Shown: positions 20,686-33,900 of the stretch, in pieces
Layout: the number at the start of each line of letters is the position of its first letter
Numbering within the stretch: the stretch's first letter is position 1
Source: Adiantum capillus-veneris
Taxonomy: Eukaryota; Streptophyta; Polypodiopsida; Polypodiales; Pteridaceae
DNA: 64,000 nt
NCBI GenBank assembly: GCA_014529385.2
Contig: CM043955.1
Span: forward strand, 139,053,108-139,117,107
Direction of reading: 5' to 3'
Translations under genes and position numbers: made by a program
Notes under the pieces: model-generated
Told to the model about the DNA's origin: nothing
What the model saw: the letters and a program-made list of their open reading frames with translations, nothing else
The model's database searches: none

Positions 20686-21031
20686 ATTGCAGCAGGTTCT
20701 TTATCAATTGAAAGGCCGTACTCTTCTGTTATGATTGTTCCAACCGGTGTTGGCTCCAGTATTGGTGGCTTCGCTGGTGACGCCCTTCCCGTGGCCCGAG
20801 CTATGGCCTCTTTATGTGACAACTTGATTACACACCCAAATGTATGTTCATTGTCTGTTTGTCTATTGTGCCTTGCAGGAGTGGAAGGTTTTTCACTTTT
20901 GAAGTTTGTTGTAGGTTCTCAATGCGGCAATGTTGTATTGGCCAATTGCTAATATTCTTTATGTGGAAGGGTATGCCCTTGATCGTTTTGCGGAAGGAAC
21001 TTGGGGGCTGGCTCCAGTGCATCAGAATAAG
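20686..21031 (+). CDS. DUF3326 gene, visible exons 1-2 (52 and 39 codons)
   Basis: The first visible exon follows TTTGAGTTCAG and ends at CCAAAT|GTATGT. A 73-bp intron separates it from the second, which follows TGTTGTAG and ends at CAGAATAAG|GTGAGC. The first visible codons ([16 protein letters not shown]) are already inside the conserved domain, so at least one 5' exon is missing. Confidence 0.92.
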
Positions 21032-24000
21032 GTGAGCTCCTTGTTTTTTGTCATTTCTGTATTGACTGGGTGTTACTGGCTCAAGGATTCTTACATTCAC
21101 CAAATGCAGTTGTTCTTTCCATCGAGCCGCAAAATCGTGCTCTCCATTGGAGTCCAAGGAGGCTTTGCTTAGTTGTTTTGTGATTGACCAACCTGCCACT
21201 TTTTAGGGACCTGCTGAGTGACTCTGCCAGAACACACTTCTGCAAACAACACCCCCTCCCCTTGGAGTGTTTCTGTCGTATGTACAAAAGTATCCGTAGT
21301 GCAATGTATACCAAGCAAGACATAGAGAGAAGTAATTGAAAAGGAGGAAGCCTGCTTGGCGATTCTTCCACTTAGGTCAGGATCTACTTCAAGATTTACA
21401 CTTTGTTTCATACAACACTTGGAAATTCACTTCTTTAATTTTTGGTGTAAGATGTATACGGCTGAAAAGCGATGGCTTACTCTTGCATGTAGACATTAAA
21501 TACAGTAAGAGTCAGGTGTCACTCGCGATTCATGATGTAGCGTTAAAGTCAGTCCGATCAAAGATTACCTCCCCCCCCCCCCCCAAAAAAAAGCCCCAAA
21601 TACCCTCTCTCGATTATGCCTGCAAAATAGATAACAAACCAGGATTCAGTAGACCTTGACTCCATACAGATATACTTTTTGACCATCACACACAAGGCAA
21701 CACAATCTCAAAACACGCCCTGGCACAAAGAACATTCAACAATCAACAGTCAAATTCACGTCTTGTCCCTGTCGAGACCTGAGACACAAATTGTGATCAC
21801 AAGGAGCACTTAGCCATCACATCTAGGCATCATTGACCTCCTCTCTTAGGTGTCTCGATGCACTAAATTCATAATTTTAACTATCATTATCACCCCTACA
21901 GTGAATAGAGATAAACTCCGTGGACATTCTACCTCACAGATACTCAAACAAACATACAATTTGAAAGAGTACGACAATTCGATCACATTGGATGCCCAAT
22001 TGTAACGTCATATATCATGGTATATAATATGTTCATATCGTATAGCAGTCACCAGGCAAAGTACTGTCAGCACATCAATACCCATCAAAATATCAAAGAC
22101 GACATGGTTAAATCTCTGTCAATCTGTGTTGAGCTGTGACAAAGGAGTTGAGTGCCGTCTCTCTTGTGCAATAGGCATTGCACTAGACTCAACCTGCTGA
22201 TTTAACGTGCACTATTGGAATGGTCGCAACCAAACCAAAGCCTCAAGGTAAAACTCTTAACAACTAAGGAGTATATGGCAAGTCCTCCTCCATCCGCTTT
22301 GCATTTAGAGCAGGGTAGTTCTTGAACTTGACCAAATGTTTTCGGACCAGCTTACCCTTCACTTTTCTTTCCTTGTGCACTAGGGTCTGCTTAGGTATAA
22401 GAATCTCCTGTGTTTCTTCTACTTCAGGATGATCCTCTGGCTCCTTGTCCTTAGGCAAATGTCTCTTGAAGGTCGTAGTAGACTCACTTGAAAAGCATTG
22501 TGAATCCTCTTGAGTATCTTGCAATTTCAATTCAAACGATACATCATTGATCTTTTTTGAGACTTGGAAGGGCTCATAGTATCCCATACTTAGCTTTGGA
22601 TAAAGCTTCTTATTACCCTTCATCTTTTTTAAAGAATCTCAATCCAGACTTCTCAAACTTAAGAAGCACCCAATCACCTTCCTTTAACTTCAAGTGGCGT
22701 GAATACTTGTCTATTGCTTTCTTCTGCCGTTCTTGAGACTTTTGCAAAGCCTCACGCTTCTTCTGTTTTTCCCAAGAAAAAGATCCTTCTATTAGTTAAT
22801 CAAAATTGCCGAACGTGCTACAAACTAATAGAAGGAGATATGTCTAATGACGGCTAAATCAGGATATGGAAGGAGGAAACAACCACACAAGTGGGCGGTA
22901 ATGTCATCTAGGAGCCCCATGGACCATGGTATAGAAAGGCCCTGGACGCCAGAGTCATAGGAATGCCTCTCGATGCTCTTGCATACGGTCGGCGCTGCCT
23001 TGAAGCCTCTCGAACTGTCCTATATGGATCAGCTCTAGCCAGATGTCTCGTATAGTCTCCACTGGTGGCATGGGGCGGGCCTCGAAGATGCGGAAGCAAC
23101 GGGCTTTCCTAATGAACCAAAGAGTCAAGCTGCAGGTGAGCTCTCAACGAAGCTTTCTATCACTGCTCCATCCTAAGGTGTAAGCTCCGTGGCCGACTCG
23201 AGTGTAGGCCAGCCCTCCTGTATCACAATCATCTTGCTAGTTGAATATAGCTCAAAATGAAGTGCGAGGCCGGTGAGGGTCAGGTTGCAACACCCCAAGT
23301 GTACTGCCTGGTTGACGACATGGCTAGTCCCATAGCCATAAAATTTGAAGCCAAACTTGCTGTGCCATGGGATAGTCCCATAAACAATACCACTGTGACT
23401 CAAGTGGGTGGTCACAAGCGGTACAGCCCGCCGGATGGCCACTGTAGACCAACCAACTGCTAGCTCGATGGGCGACTAGCCACTGGAACATGGTGACTCT
23501 CCTTGGATGTCTGCTAACCCACATGCGCCCCTAGAAGTCTGTCAGGAACTCAATTGTGAGAACCTCTTTGTGCCAGTGACCTACTGCAACAGGCCGGTCC
23601 TCTCTCCGTGCAGCCAATACGTGATGCCCTAGTGGTGCTGTCTGGAAGAAAGGGATCCATGGGTGATCGGCTGAAGCAAAAGGATCCCACCAAAACCGCT
23701 CCCGAGGGTTCCACTGCACCAGCGACCGAGGGGGACTCTCCCAAGCCCATAACCTCCAGTATCCAGTCTCAAGATCTGACGGTTTGCAATGAGGATAGCC
23801 TCGACGAGATCCTAACACATGCTTTGCACCCCCCTCATGCCAGGCAGCTGGATGCTCTGAATCTCCTTAGGGACTGTTGTAAACTGCAACCAGTCTCCCA
23901 GGGTGCGTGCTGGACCCTCTACCATGGGACCCCAAGAGACATGGGGTCTACTACCGACCATGTGACCTCGCTGTGTACCGACCAACGGGTTCCATGTAAG

Positions 24001-27000
24001 AGGCTGCATGTAGTGCGGATAGTGTGTCGTGCTCTCTACAGTGGGTGCTCCTCAGTGCAATGTGCGTGACAATCTCACTCGAAACAGACTGAAAACAAAG
24101 GAACAATAGATAACAACTGAGCTCTCAGAGACACAACAGCAGACTAGAACATATGACTCGACTATCTCAAAGAACCCAGTGGCAGGGTCACTACCTGCCC
24201 AGAGAGTCCCCGTCCAGTGTGAACCAGACCAGACCAACTGTATTAATTGTGTGTCCTGTGAAAGTGACACTGTAGTCAGGTTGCGCTCACCGTCTCCGTG
24301 AGTGGAAATACAGAAAAACTGTGAAAGAAAACCACTAGGTACTGCATCTGTACGTCTTTCTTGAAGCCGGTGCTAGGCCCAACCATGACCTTACATGCCT
24401 CAAAAGTGGAGTTAAAAACACTGCACTGCTTGCAAACGCCTTAAGCCATTGAATAGGCAGGAACCCGGTATGATTGCATAGTCCAAGAATCCCAATTGGC
24501 AACACAGAATGAGGCTACACAACAAAGAGATATGCTTGGTTTGGATCCAGCACATCTTTACCCTCCATACCCATAGTGAGAGGAAAATGACCTGGTCCAT
24601 GCTTGCAGCTGAACCTTGCAACACCTTACGCAACAACACTCTTCTCGAAAAGAGGGATGATCAGAAGCTCGAGTAACACCGCAAATAAGGTTAAGCGCCA
24701 TCGTGATGGCAGAACGAAAACCATTTACAGCAACGGAATGGCAACCAGGTGAATGCTTGAAAGCCACAAGGAAACAGCTAAAAGGCTCTTAATCTTGCTC
24801 GTTGTTGTGAAACACCAAAAGACCTGCTTCAGAAACTCCAAAGCTAGCAGCCTTGGCAGAGCAGAGTGGAAAGGGTGGGTAGGGGGGTTGAGGGCTAGAT
24901 AGGGACGAGGGGGGGCTAGATAGGGGGTGGGTAGGGGCGAGGCCTAGGTAGGGGGTGGGTAGGGGGGCGAGCCCTAGGTAGGGGGTGGGTAGGGGTAGAT
25001 AGGGGGTCTAGGGGTGGATAGGGGGGACGAGGGGTGGGTAGGAGGTGAGGGGTAGATAGGGGGTCTAGGGGTGGGTAGGGGGGTTGAGGGATGCGCGGGC
25101 GAGGGGTAGATAGGGGGTCTAGGGGTGGGTAGGGGGCGAGGGGTGGGTAGGGGCGAGGGGTGGATAAAGGGGTGAGGGATGGGTAGGGGGCGAGGGGTAG
25201 ATAGGGGATCTAGGGGTGGGTAGGGTGCGGCGAGGGGGGTATGAGTAAGGGCGAGGAGGCAGGGAGGGGGTAGTGAGGGGAGATGGCCATCCAGCAGATA
25301 GATATCATGATCAGGTAATTCATCAAGCTTGAAATCAACATTGTTTTTGTTGTGTCCCGTATTGAGGAAGCTTTGTGAAGGGAGTTCGCTAGAAACAAAG
25401 GGGAGCTTTGTTCTGGTCAAAGAGGTAGACACCAATGGGGGTGATGTTGAGGGGGGTGAACTCTTGTAGGAGAGATTTCTTCCTGCCCCACAGAGCCTTC
25501 TCCACCCACTTCTTAACCATAAATTCCCCTGTTGCTGAGGAAGCTTGGCAACTAGAGACTTGGTTTTAGTCAGGAGTTCTGCAAAAGTCTCCTCTGGCTG
25601 GAGCACCATGTTGTCCAACTCGTCCAAAACCTTTTCCTGGTAGTCGCCTGGCCTGAATGCTGCACAGAACTATTGTCGTAAAGTGGTCCCAGTCGCAAAG
25701 TGGTTCTTTGCAAACTGACTGTACCACTTGTCTGCTAAACCATTCAAGGTAGATGGGAAGAGTACTAAGTAGGCATCTTCTCGGTTGAGGCCACGACCTC
25801 TGCAGAGAGAAGCAAACCTCCGGGCATGGTCGTCAGCATCCTCTGAGGAGAAACCTCCAGCACGTCTTCACCATCCTTGCACATCTGAGCCTCGACACCC
25901 CCATTGTACCTGTGAGTCCTGGGCTGGAGCTGAGTGTGCTGCCACGCCATAGTTTGTATCGGTTCTTTGTGATAGTCGAGTCATATGTTCTGGTCTGCTG
26001 TTGTGTCTCTGAGAGCTCAGTTGTTATCTATTGTTCCTTTGTTTTTAGTCTGTTTCGAGTGAGATTGTCACGTACATTGCAGTGAGGAGCACCCACTGTA
26101 GAGAGCACGACACACTATCCGCGCTACACTGCCTCAAGCGCTCCTCAATGCATTTGGATTTAAGGTGCTCAAGTCCCACCCATAGCTGCTCCAAAGACCA
26201 AAGCAAGCTCAAAGCGAACTGGTCCTCCCATCTCCTGCTCAGGCCCACTTTGTGCATCTCTGTGAAAATCCAACAAGTGGAGGGGCTCCAAGGGCCACCC
26301 GTCAATGGAACTTGGCCTCCAATTGGGTGAAGCAAAAGCTCCTTCGAGGGCTCCTCACTTGACAGAAGACCTCTGACAATGAGCTTCCCAAGGAGAGCCT
26401 TTGCTGTGCTGGATCGATGATCTCCAGCCCTCCCTCAGAGCATGGTGAGTGATGACCTACCCAGAGTCTTTGGCCGAGCCGACTTTGTGTCTCTCCCTAT
26501 CCACAGAAACTTGAAAGTTCCTGATCAGCCTCTCCAGCTGGTTGATGCAAGAACTTGAGAAGATCCAACAAGAAGTGATGTACCACATGGTGACCAAGAG
26601 CACCTGGCAGGCCATAACAGCCCTGCCAGCAAGGCATAGCCGTGTGGAGCTCCAATGAAGGAGTTTCCTCCTGATGGCTAGGGGAGGGGAGTAGTCTACC
26701 GCTTTGGTGACAACAAGTCTAGGCCAACCTGGCAGCCCAAGTAACAAACTCGCGTCCTTGGAGGGATCCAATGAAAGCCCTCTCCATGCGATTGGTCGGG
26801 CTTGGGAGCATCACCAACCCAAAAAGCCACTATCTTTCGCCAATTGATTAATGCTCGTGACGCACAAAAAATCACCTCCAGGGACTATTCACACCTGTGC
26901 AAATTGGTCTCATAGCCCTCCAGAAACATGCCCGAGTCATCAGCAAATTCAACGTCCAAGAACATCTTGGTAGCACATCGGGTCCACACCATCTGCATCT

Positions 27001-30000
27001 TCTTAGCAATCGGTAACCATCAATCCGGAGCCAAAGGGTTCCAATCCGAGGCAACCGCCGCGGGAGTTCGCAGGCATCGTGAGCCTACATTCGCAGCCAC
27101 GTCCATTGCAAAGACGAGGATTCATGTAGAGCTTCCATTGTACGGCAATCTAGTCGAAGTCCCAAGAGGAGCCTCTATCTTTGAGAAGTTACTTGGCGGT
27201 TTCATGAGACATCATACCGAGGACTTGCCATGGTTCATGGGCATTATAAAGAACATATCCATATTCCTTTCCCATTTGGCATTGCTCTCGGGAATCTTCC
27301 CGCATAGGGGCAGCATAGGCTGACTGGTAACATTCGTAGACATTGGCGTTTGCATATCCTGCCATTCGCTCGACAAGCATCCATCGGGTTTGCAGTTTGG
27401 TTCACACCATCCGGGTTCGGGCAGCAAGGGTTATTGTTTGCCGGTAACGATTGGTCCAAGAGACAGTTCATTGTTTGCGAGTAGATGCATCATCACCATC
27501 CTTGTGTTTTGGACATTTCCACATTATCGAGGGGAGCCTCTCTCTCAAAAGTCACCATGGAGGACATCATCTAGAAGGAACTTCATCCGAAACCATCTTA
27601 TGACGTGCATGGAGTTTGGTACCAGTACCTCACCTTAAGTAGGAGGGAATGCCACGTGCACATGGCTCTATGTGCCACATGGACATGCTTCATTGACTTC
27701 TAGAGCCAATTTTCTAGCTTTGGAACCCTCTTGCATAAATGGTTTGTACAAGCATTTTGATAGATGTTGTTACACTACGGTGGGCATCTGGCATGACATG
27801 CATGTAGTTTTAGGTTAGAGGAATCCAACAAGCCATTCCCTGCGTTGATCGGATTCCCAGGTGGGCAGATGTGCGACAGTTTTCTCGAGAAACTTTCTGA
27901 AGTCAGGCTTCTTTTATAAATCTTTGTATGATTTATTTTTTAACTTTGTCTTCCATTTTTGCTCTACCGAGACCTCGAGAGATTTATAAGCCCCAAACCT
28001 CACCGATAGGGAGCCAAAGGCCTAGTGTTTTGGCATTGGAGGAAACATTGCCAGATTAGCCTTTGTGTTTTTGCAAGGCAGCAGCCAGCCAGCGTTTTTT
28101 GCCTCAGATCAGCCAGCGTTTTGCATCAGCCCTGGGTTTTCTCTCTACAGCTGCATATCAGCCCTGGCACTTTCAGTTTCAGCAGATCAGCCAGCGTTTT
28201 CAGACTTAAACCTCATTTCCTCGCCGGAAACAACTCAGATTTGATCTTTCATCTTCCCATTGCGGTCTTGTACTTCGGCAGCCCATTAAGTCTCTCCTCG
28301 GTCATTCCGTTGCCGCATCGAGTGCTCCTATTGCTGCCTATCATCGGCATCGCGAGATCCGCGTTTTCAGCCTTGCTTTACGCGATAGATTTGCTGCATT
28401 TTGCATGCCAAATCTGCGTTTTTGCAGCCAGTTTTTATCCTTTCATTCCTCTCACATTGGTAGGGTTGGTCTGCTACTGCAAAAACACGGATGCTCCTCG
28501 AGCTAGCGCTTCCAAATCTGTCTCAACTGCTAGGAGCTTTGCTTCCTTTATAGGCAAGGTATAGGGCTAATGAATTACTTAAGGTCTAGGTAGGGCAAAA
28601 CTGGAAGACAAAATTAAAAAAATAAGTCATGAATCTAGAAGACAAAGTTTAAAAAATAAATCATAAATTGATTTAATAAATAAACAAGACTGGCACCCGA
28701 GAATCCGATTGACATAGGAATGGCTCGTTGGATTCCTCTAACTTAAAACTATATGCACGTGCACGTCATGCTAGATGTCCACCATAGTGTAATAACATTT
28801 GTCAAAACGCTTATACAATCCATTTATGCAAGAGGGTTCCAAAGCTGGAAAATTGGCTCTAGAAGTCGATGAAGCATGTCCACGTGGCACATAGAGCCAT
28901 GTGTATGTGACATCCCCTCCTGCTTAAGGTGAGGTAATGGTACCAAACTCCATGCATGCCATAAGATAGTCTCGGATGATGTTCCTTCTAGATGATGTCC
29001 TCCACAAGGACTTTTGAGAGAGAGGCTCCCGCTCCCTTGGGTGATGTGCAAATGTCCAAAACACAAGGATGGTAATTATGCATCTACTTGCAAACAATGG
29101 ATTGCCTCTTGGATCAACAATGCCCTTGTTGGTTACTGGCGAATAATAACCTTTGCTGCCCCAACTCAGATGGTGTGAACCATACTGCAAACCAAATGGA
29201 TGCTCGTCGAGTGAATGGCAGGATATGCAAACACCGATGTCCATGAAGGTTACCGGCCAACCTGTGCTGCCCCTACGTTGGAAGATTGGAGAGAGCAACG
29301 CCGAATGGGAGATGGAGATGGATATGCCCTTTAGAATGCGAACCATGACAAGTCGTTTGTATGATGTCTCACGAAACCGCCAAGTAACTCCTTAAAGATA
29401 GAGATAGAGGCTCCTCTTGGGGCTTCGATTAGATTTCTGTATGATGGAAGCTCTAGATGAATTTTTGTCTTTGCAATGGATGTGACTGTGAATGTAGGCT
29501 CACGATGCCATTGAACTCCCGCGGTGGTTGTCTCGGATTGGAATCCTTTGGCTCCAGATTGATGGTTACTGATTGCTAAGAAGATGTGCTGCCAAAGATG
29601 TGTACAGATCAATGACGATGCAATGTTTCTTCTAGAATGATGGAATTCTCCAAGCAGATGGGAGAGAGGATTGTTCAAACAATGCCAAGACTCCAAAGCT
29701 AATAGGTTGATATGGATGGTCTCTTCCTTTGTCATCATAGGCCGCTAACAAATCCTGATACTAGCAATCAACATCTTTGTGTTCAAGTGCATGTCTTCAA
29801 TGATGCGATCTATCATTTCGAAGGATCTATGACTGCAAATATCCATGCTAGGATTTCTTTACGTCGAGGTGATTGAGCGTGTACACGAATTTAACCACCC
29901 TCCCTTAGGTGCACCACAACTATAACCCCCGGTATACAGTGTTTGCATTTTCTACGCTTAAGGCACACGGCCCTACGCGCAATGGTAGGTCGTGCAGTTC

Positions 30001-30881
30001 CATGAGTGAGAGAAGCGTCCTTGGCGAAACGCTACAACACACACTCAAACACTAGAGGAAAAAATAATTCAAAGATTAGCGGATTAGTGCAAAACGCTAC
30101 AACACACACTCAAATATTAGAGAATTTTTTTTTCCAAAGATTAGCGGATTAGTGAAAAATCTCCAGAGCTCTGATGCCAATGTCAGGTGCAACGGAATTG
30201 AAATGGTGAAGATCTAAGTATTACACTTCCACAAATCTTTTACTTCTTTCCTTGCATTAGTGATTGCTTTTAGCTTGATTGATGGTTCGTTTTACTTTTC
30301 CCTAAAGAGAGGAAATGAGAGAGAGCGGTAGATATGTGGAGAGAGAAGAAGAAGAAGAAGAAGATAATTTTAATGTCGTAGGAAACTATCCCAAGAGATC
30401 TTAAAGATCTATCCGACGAGGAGAGTTGAACTCATTCAAGAGGGAAATGGCATAACCAATCTACCACACTTGGGTGATAGAAAGGTTATACCATTTTCCT
30501 CTTCTTATTAGTGCACCCACACACACCCGAGAAGAAGAGAATTTTAACGTCGTAGGAAACTATCCAAGAGACCTTAAAGATCTATCCGATGAGGAGAGTT
30601 GAACTCAAGACCTGTTATTTAAGAGGGAAATGGCATAACCAATTTACCACACTTGGGTGATAGAAAGGTTATACCATTTTCCTCTTCTTATTAGCGCGCG
30701 CGCGCACACACACACACACCCGAGAAGACGAGAATTTTAACGTCGTAGAAAACTATCCCAAAAGACCTTAAAAATCTATCCGACGAGGAGAGTTGAACTC
30801 ATTACCTATTATTCAAGAGGGAAATGGCATAACCAATCTACTACACTTGGGTGATAGAAAGGTTATACCATTTTCCTCTTC

Positions 30882-30960
<79 letters not shown>

Positions 30961-33900
30961 GATGGGTGCCCAACCAACACTCTCTAGGGCCTCTCACACG
31001 GTTGCCGATGTGGTATTTGCTTATGATTGTGTAAATGGAATGTACACGCATGCAATACCTCAAGTGCAGACTCGAATGGTGAATGTCGCCGTGGCAACTC
31101 CTCAAGACAGGGCATCTCTGAGGCTGATTTGATGCACCTTTGGATCCTCTTTGACGTGGAACTGCAGATGGCCACCAAGGGGTGGATCTGGGAAAGGAAT
31201 GAAGGGCTGAATTGCGCTCCTGATGTGAGGAATGAAGGGCTGAAAACATAGATCTCGATGATGCCGACAATGGGCAAAAATGGGAGTACTTCATGCGGCG
31301 AGGGAATGGCTGAGGAGAAGCTCGATGGGCTGCTGAAGTACCAAACGCAATGGGAAGGATAGCAAATGCAGATCCGAGCAAGGGAAGGGCTGAAATCTGA
31401 AAGCTCTAGGGCTGATCTGCTAAATCTGGAAACACTAGGGCTGAATTGCACAAGCTCCCTTTAAAGGCAAGGTTTAGGGCTTATGAATTACTTATGGTCT
31501 AGGTAGAGCAAAACTGGAATACAAAGTTCAAAAAATAAATCATAAAATGATTTATTAAATAGACTTCACTTCGGTGAAGTTTTTGGGTGAAGCTGTCGCA
31601 CATCTGTTCACCCAGGAATCCAATTGACACGGGGAATGGCTCGGTGGATTCCTAACCTAAAACTATATGTAGGTCATGCCAGATGCCCACCGTAGTGTAA
31701 TAACATCTGTCAAAACGCTTGTACAATCCATTTATGCAAGAGGGTTCCAAAACGAGAAAATTGTCTCTAGAAGTAAAGCCCTCGTTGCACACAACTTGGA
31801 TTTTTGCATCAAGTATCCATCCTTGAGAGAATAGCTTGCAATTGTCTCTCCACTTTGGACTCTATCAAAAGGGCAGATGTGCCATTTGTGCAAATCTTCT
31901 ATTTCTAGCTGAGCTTGTGTAGACGGCGAAGATAGTCTCAACACGCGGGAACTGTCTCTTGGAAGCCGAACAGTGGATCAATCAGTAATTACCACGGCGG
32001 TTACCACGGTAACCTCAAGAGGCTATAAATAGGACCCATTATATTGTAATCGGGCTGATCGTACTTTGGGCTGCTTATACTTTTGACTTCTTACTCCTAG
32101 TCTCTTGGTTTTAGTCTCCGAAGCTGTTCTTGAGTTACAATCTCTTCACTTGTAATTCTACTCTGTAATCATTACTACAGTAGTCAATTGGGGTTCAGTC
32201 TGTTATACCTTGTACTCGTTCTCCATAAACTCTGAATTTGAACCTGAAACACTTTTCCAGTCATTCAGTCTGTTTCTAGTCCCAGTAGAGTATTTCAGTT
32301 CAGTTAACTATTCCAGTTCAGTTTCCATATTCCATTCCTATTTCACTGACTGAACTGACGACTTCCAGTAGCTGAAAATTGTAACACTGGAATTAACTAT
32401 CTAAAGAGATTAGCTCCAATTCCATTTTGGCGATCACGATGGCTAGAGCTGTTTGCTCATTGACCAGAACGCTTCTCCCAGTTTGAATTTTCAGCTGAAG
32501 ATATGGCACCCAAAACCAGCCATGGTCGTAAACCATCCTACCACGTTGACCCTATCCTTGAGGAGTCAGAAAGAGATTCTGATCCTAAGACTGAACCGGG
32601 GACTGAGACTGAGGCTCCGGAGGAGCACAGTCAGGCTGATGAGGCTAAGGACTCTTAGCACTCCAGTCAGTCCAGAAGAAGAAGAAGGGCTGAGAGGGAA
32701 GAACGCAAGGCCAAGAGTTCTCGGACCACACATGGGGATGAAGGAGCCAAAGGCAGTAAAGGTAGTCGCCACAGTTCCAATAGAAAAGCAAGGGAGGAGA
32801 CAGAAACTGAGAGTGAAGAAGAAATTGATTGGGATGCAGACACAGACCATTACAAGAAATCTTCAAGAAGGAGTCAGGTTCCTAAGGTGAGAAGAGGCAG
32901 AAACGATGCTGATCGACATGATTACCTCTTCATTGAAAATTTCTTTTCCAGTGTTCAAAGGTGGGAAGAAAGATGACCAGTAACCATATGCTGAGTTGAA
33001 AAATATTGATGAAGATGACTGGGGGGAATACTTTCCTCAAACATTAAAGGAGGCAGCAAGGAAATGGTACCACCATTACCCAGCTTGCAAACTCAGATCA
33101 TATAACAAACTACTCAAAGCTTTCCGACTGGAATATTCAGATAACAGAAGAAATGAGGATATCCTCTATGAACTGGATACGATAAAGCAAAAGAAATTAT
33201 CAGCCAGAAGTTATGTTGAGAAAATCAAGGAGCTGACTAGGCAGTTGCAGGAACCACCATCAGAAAAATGGTTGTGGGCATGGTTTTTAAATGGTTTCTG
33301 CAGACAGTAAGAAGCTTAGGGAACAAGAGGTACCTGCACCAACAAAGAAATTTAATGATCTGGTGCAGCGAGCCCTGAAGCTGGAACAGCAGGCTAAGAA
33401 AGAAAGGAGTCATAAGGAGAGGAGGTCCAATGGTAGCAGTACTTCTACTAAGAATTTTGATTCGGTAAGACCTCTAGTAGTTCTGAAAGTAGCTCGGATG
33501 AGAAGAGCAAAGACAAGGCTAAGAAGGGGTCTTGGTCTAGAAAGATTGATGAGATGGCCCAACAGATTGTTGAAATCAGCCAGACTAGACAACCAATAAG
33601 AAGAGTGGAAACCTGGTGTTAAAAGTGTAAATCCAAAGATCATGTTTCCAATGAATGTCCACAGTGTACTTACTGCAAAGCTTACGGCCATCTATGGAAC
33701 AACTGTGGCATTCGCATTCATCATTTCAAGAAGGGGAAAGATATGTCTGTGGTTGCATTTACCAATGCTGAACCAGTAAGAGTGGAGACTACTAGTGTAT
33801 CCCAAGAAGAGAAATCAGGTATCAGAGGTACTGGTACGGGGTGCGGCAGATACCAAGGGGGTACTGGCCGGGGCCGGGGTCGTGGTAATTTCCAGAGTCG

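Larger units (their letters stand above)
24009..26128. mobile_element. 2.1-kb insertion with long inverted ends that splits a LINE
   Basis: The left end TGTAGTGCGGATAGTGTGTC (plus) and the right end (minus: TGTAGCGCGGATAGTGTGTC) are inverted copies of the same ~170-bp sequence, which also begins the insertion at 3721. The flanks are CTGCA|...|CTGCC, a possible 5-bp target duplication with one mismatch. Inside are a plus-strand family R tail (to 24,275), ~590 bp of unknown sequence, a G-rich minisatellite and a minus-strand gag relic. This may be an LTR-element derivative rearranged into a foldback form; its class is unresolved. Confidence 0.55.
30181..31775 (-). repeat. Family E 5' LTR (minus copy), expanded by SINEs
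   Basis: The LTR ends (minus) CGTTGCACCTGACA at 30,181, next to the PBS. That end resembles the family B LTR end GCTGCACCTTACA. It runs to about 31,775, where the LTR start is missing. It contains three SINE-like units and a 72-bp (GA)n tract, which explain its excess length. Its R-region resembles the plus-copy LTR. Confidence 0.6.

Noticed and set aside
20828-21199. 123-aa minus-strand ORF over the DUF3326 exons
   Set aside because: It is antisense to recognised plus-strand exons and has no similarity of its own.
24974-25627. 217-aa proline/serine-rich ORF on the minus strand
   Set aside because: Only its first part is gag-like; the [10 protein letters not shown] repeats are read-through of a minisatellite.
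28025-28564. 179-aa ORF on the plus strand
   Set aside because: It lies wholly inside a family E LTR and overlaps its junction with the inverted LTR; no protein similarity is recognised.
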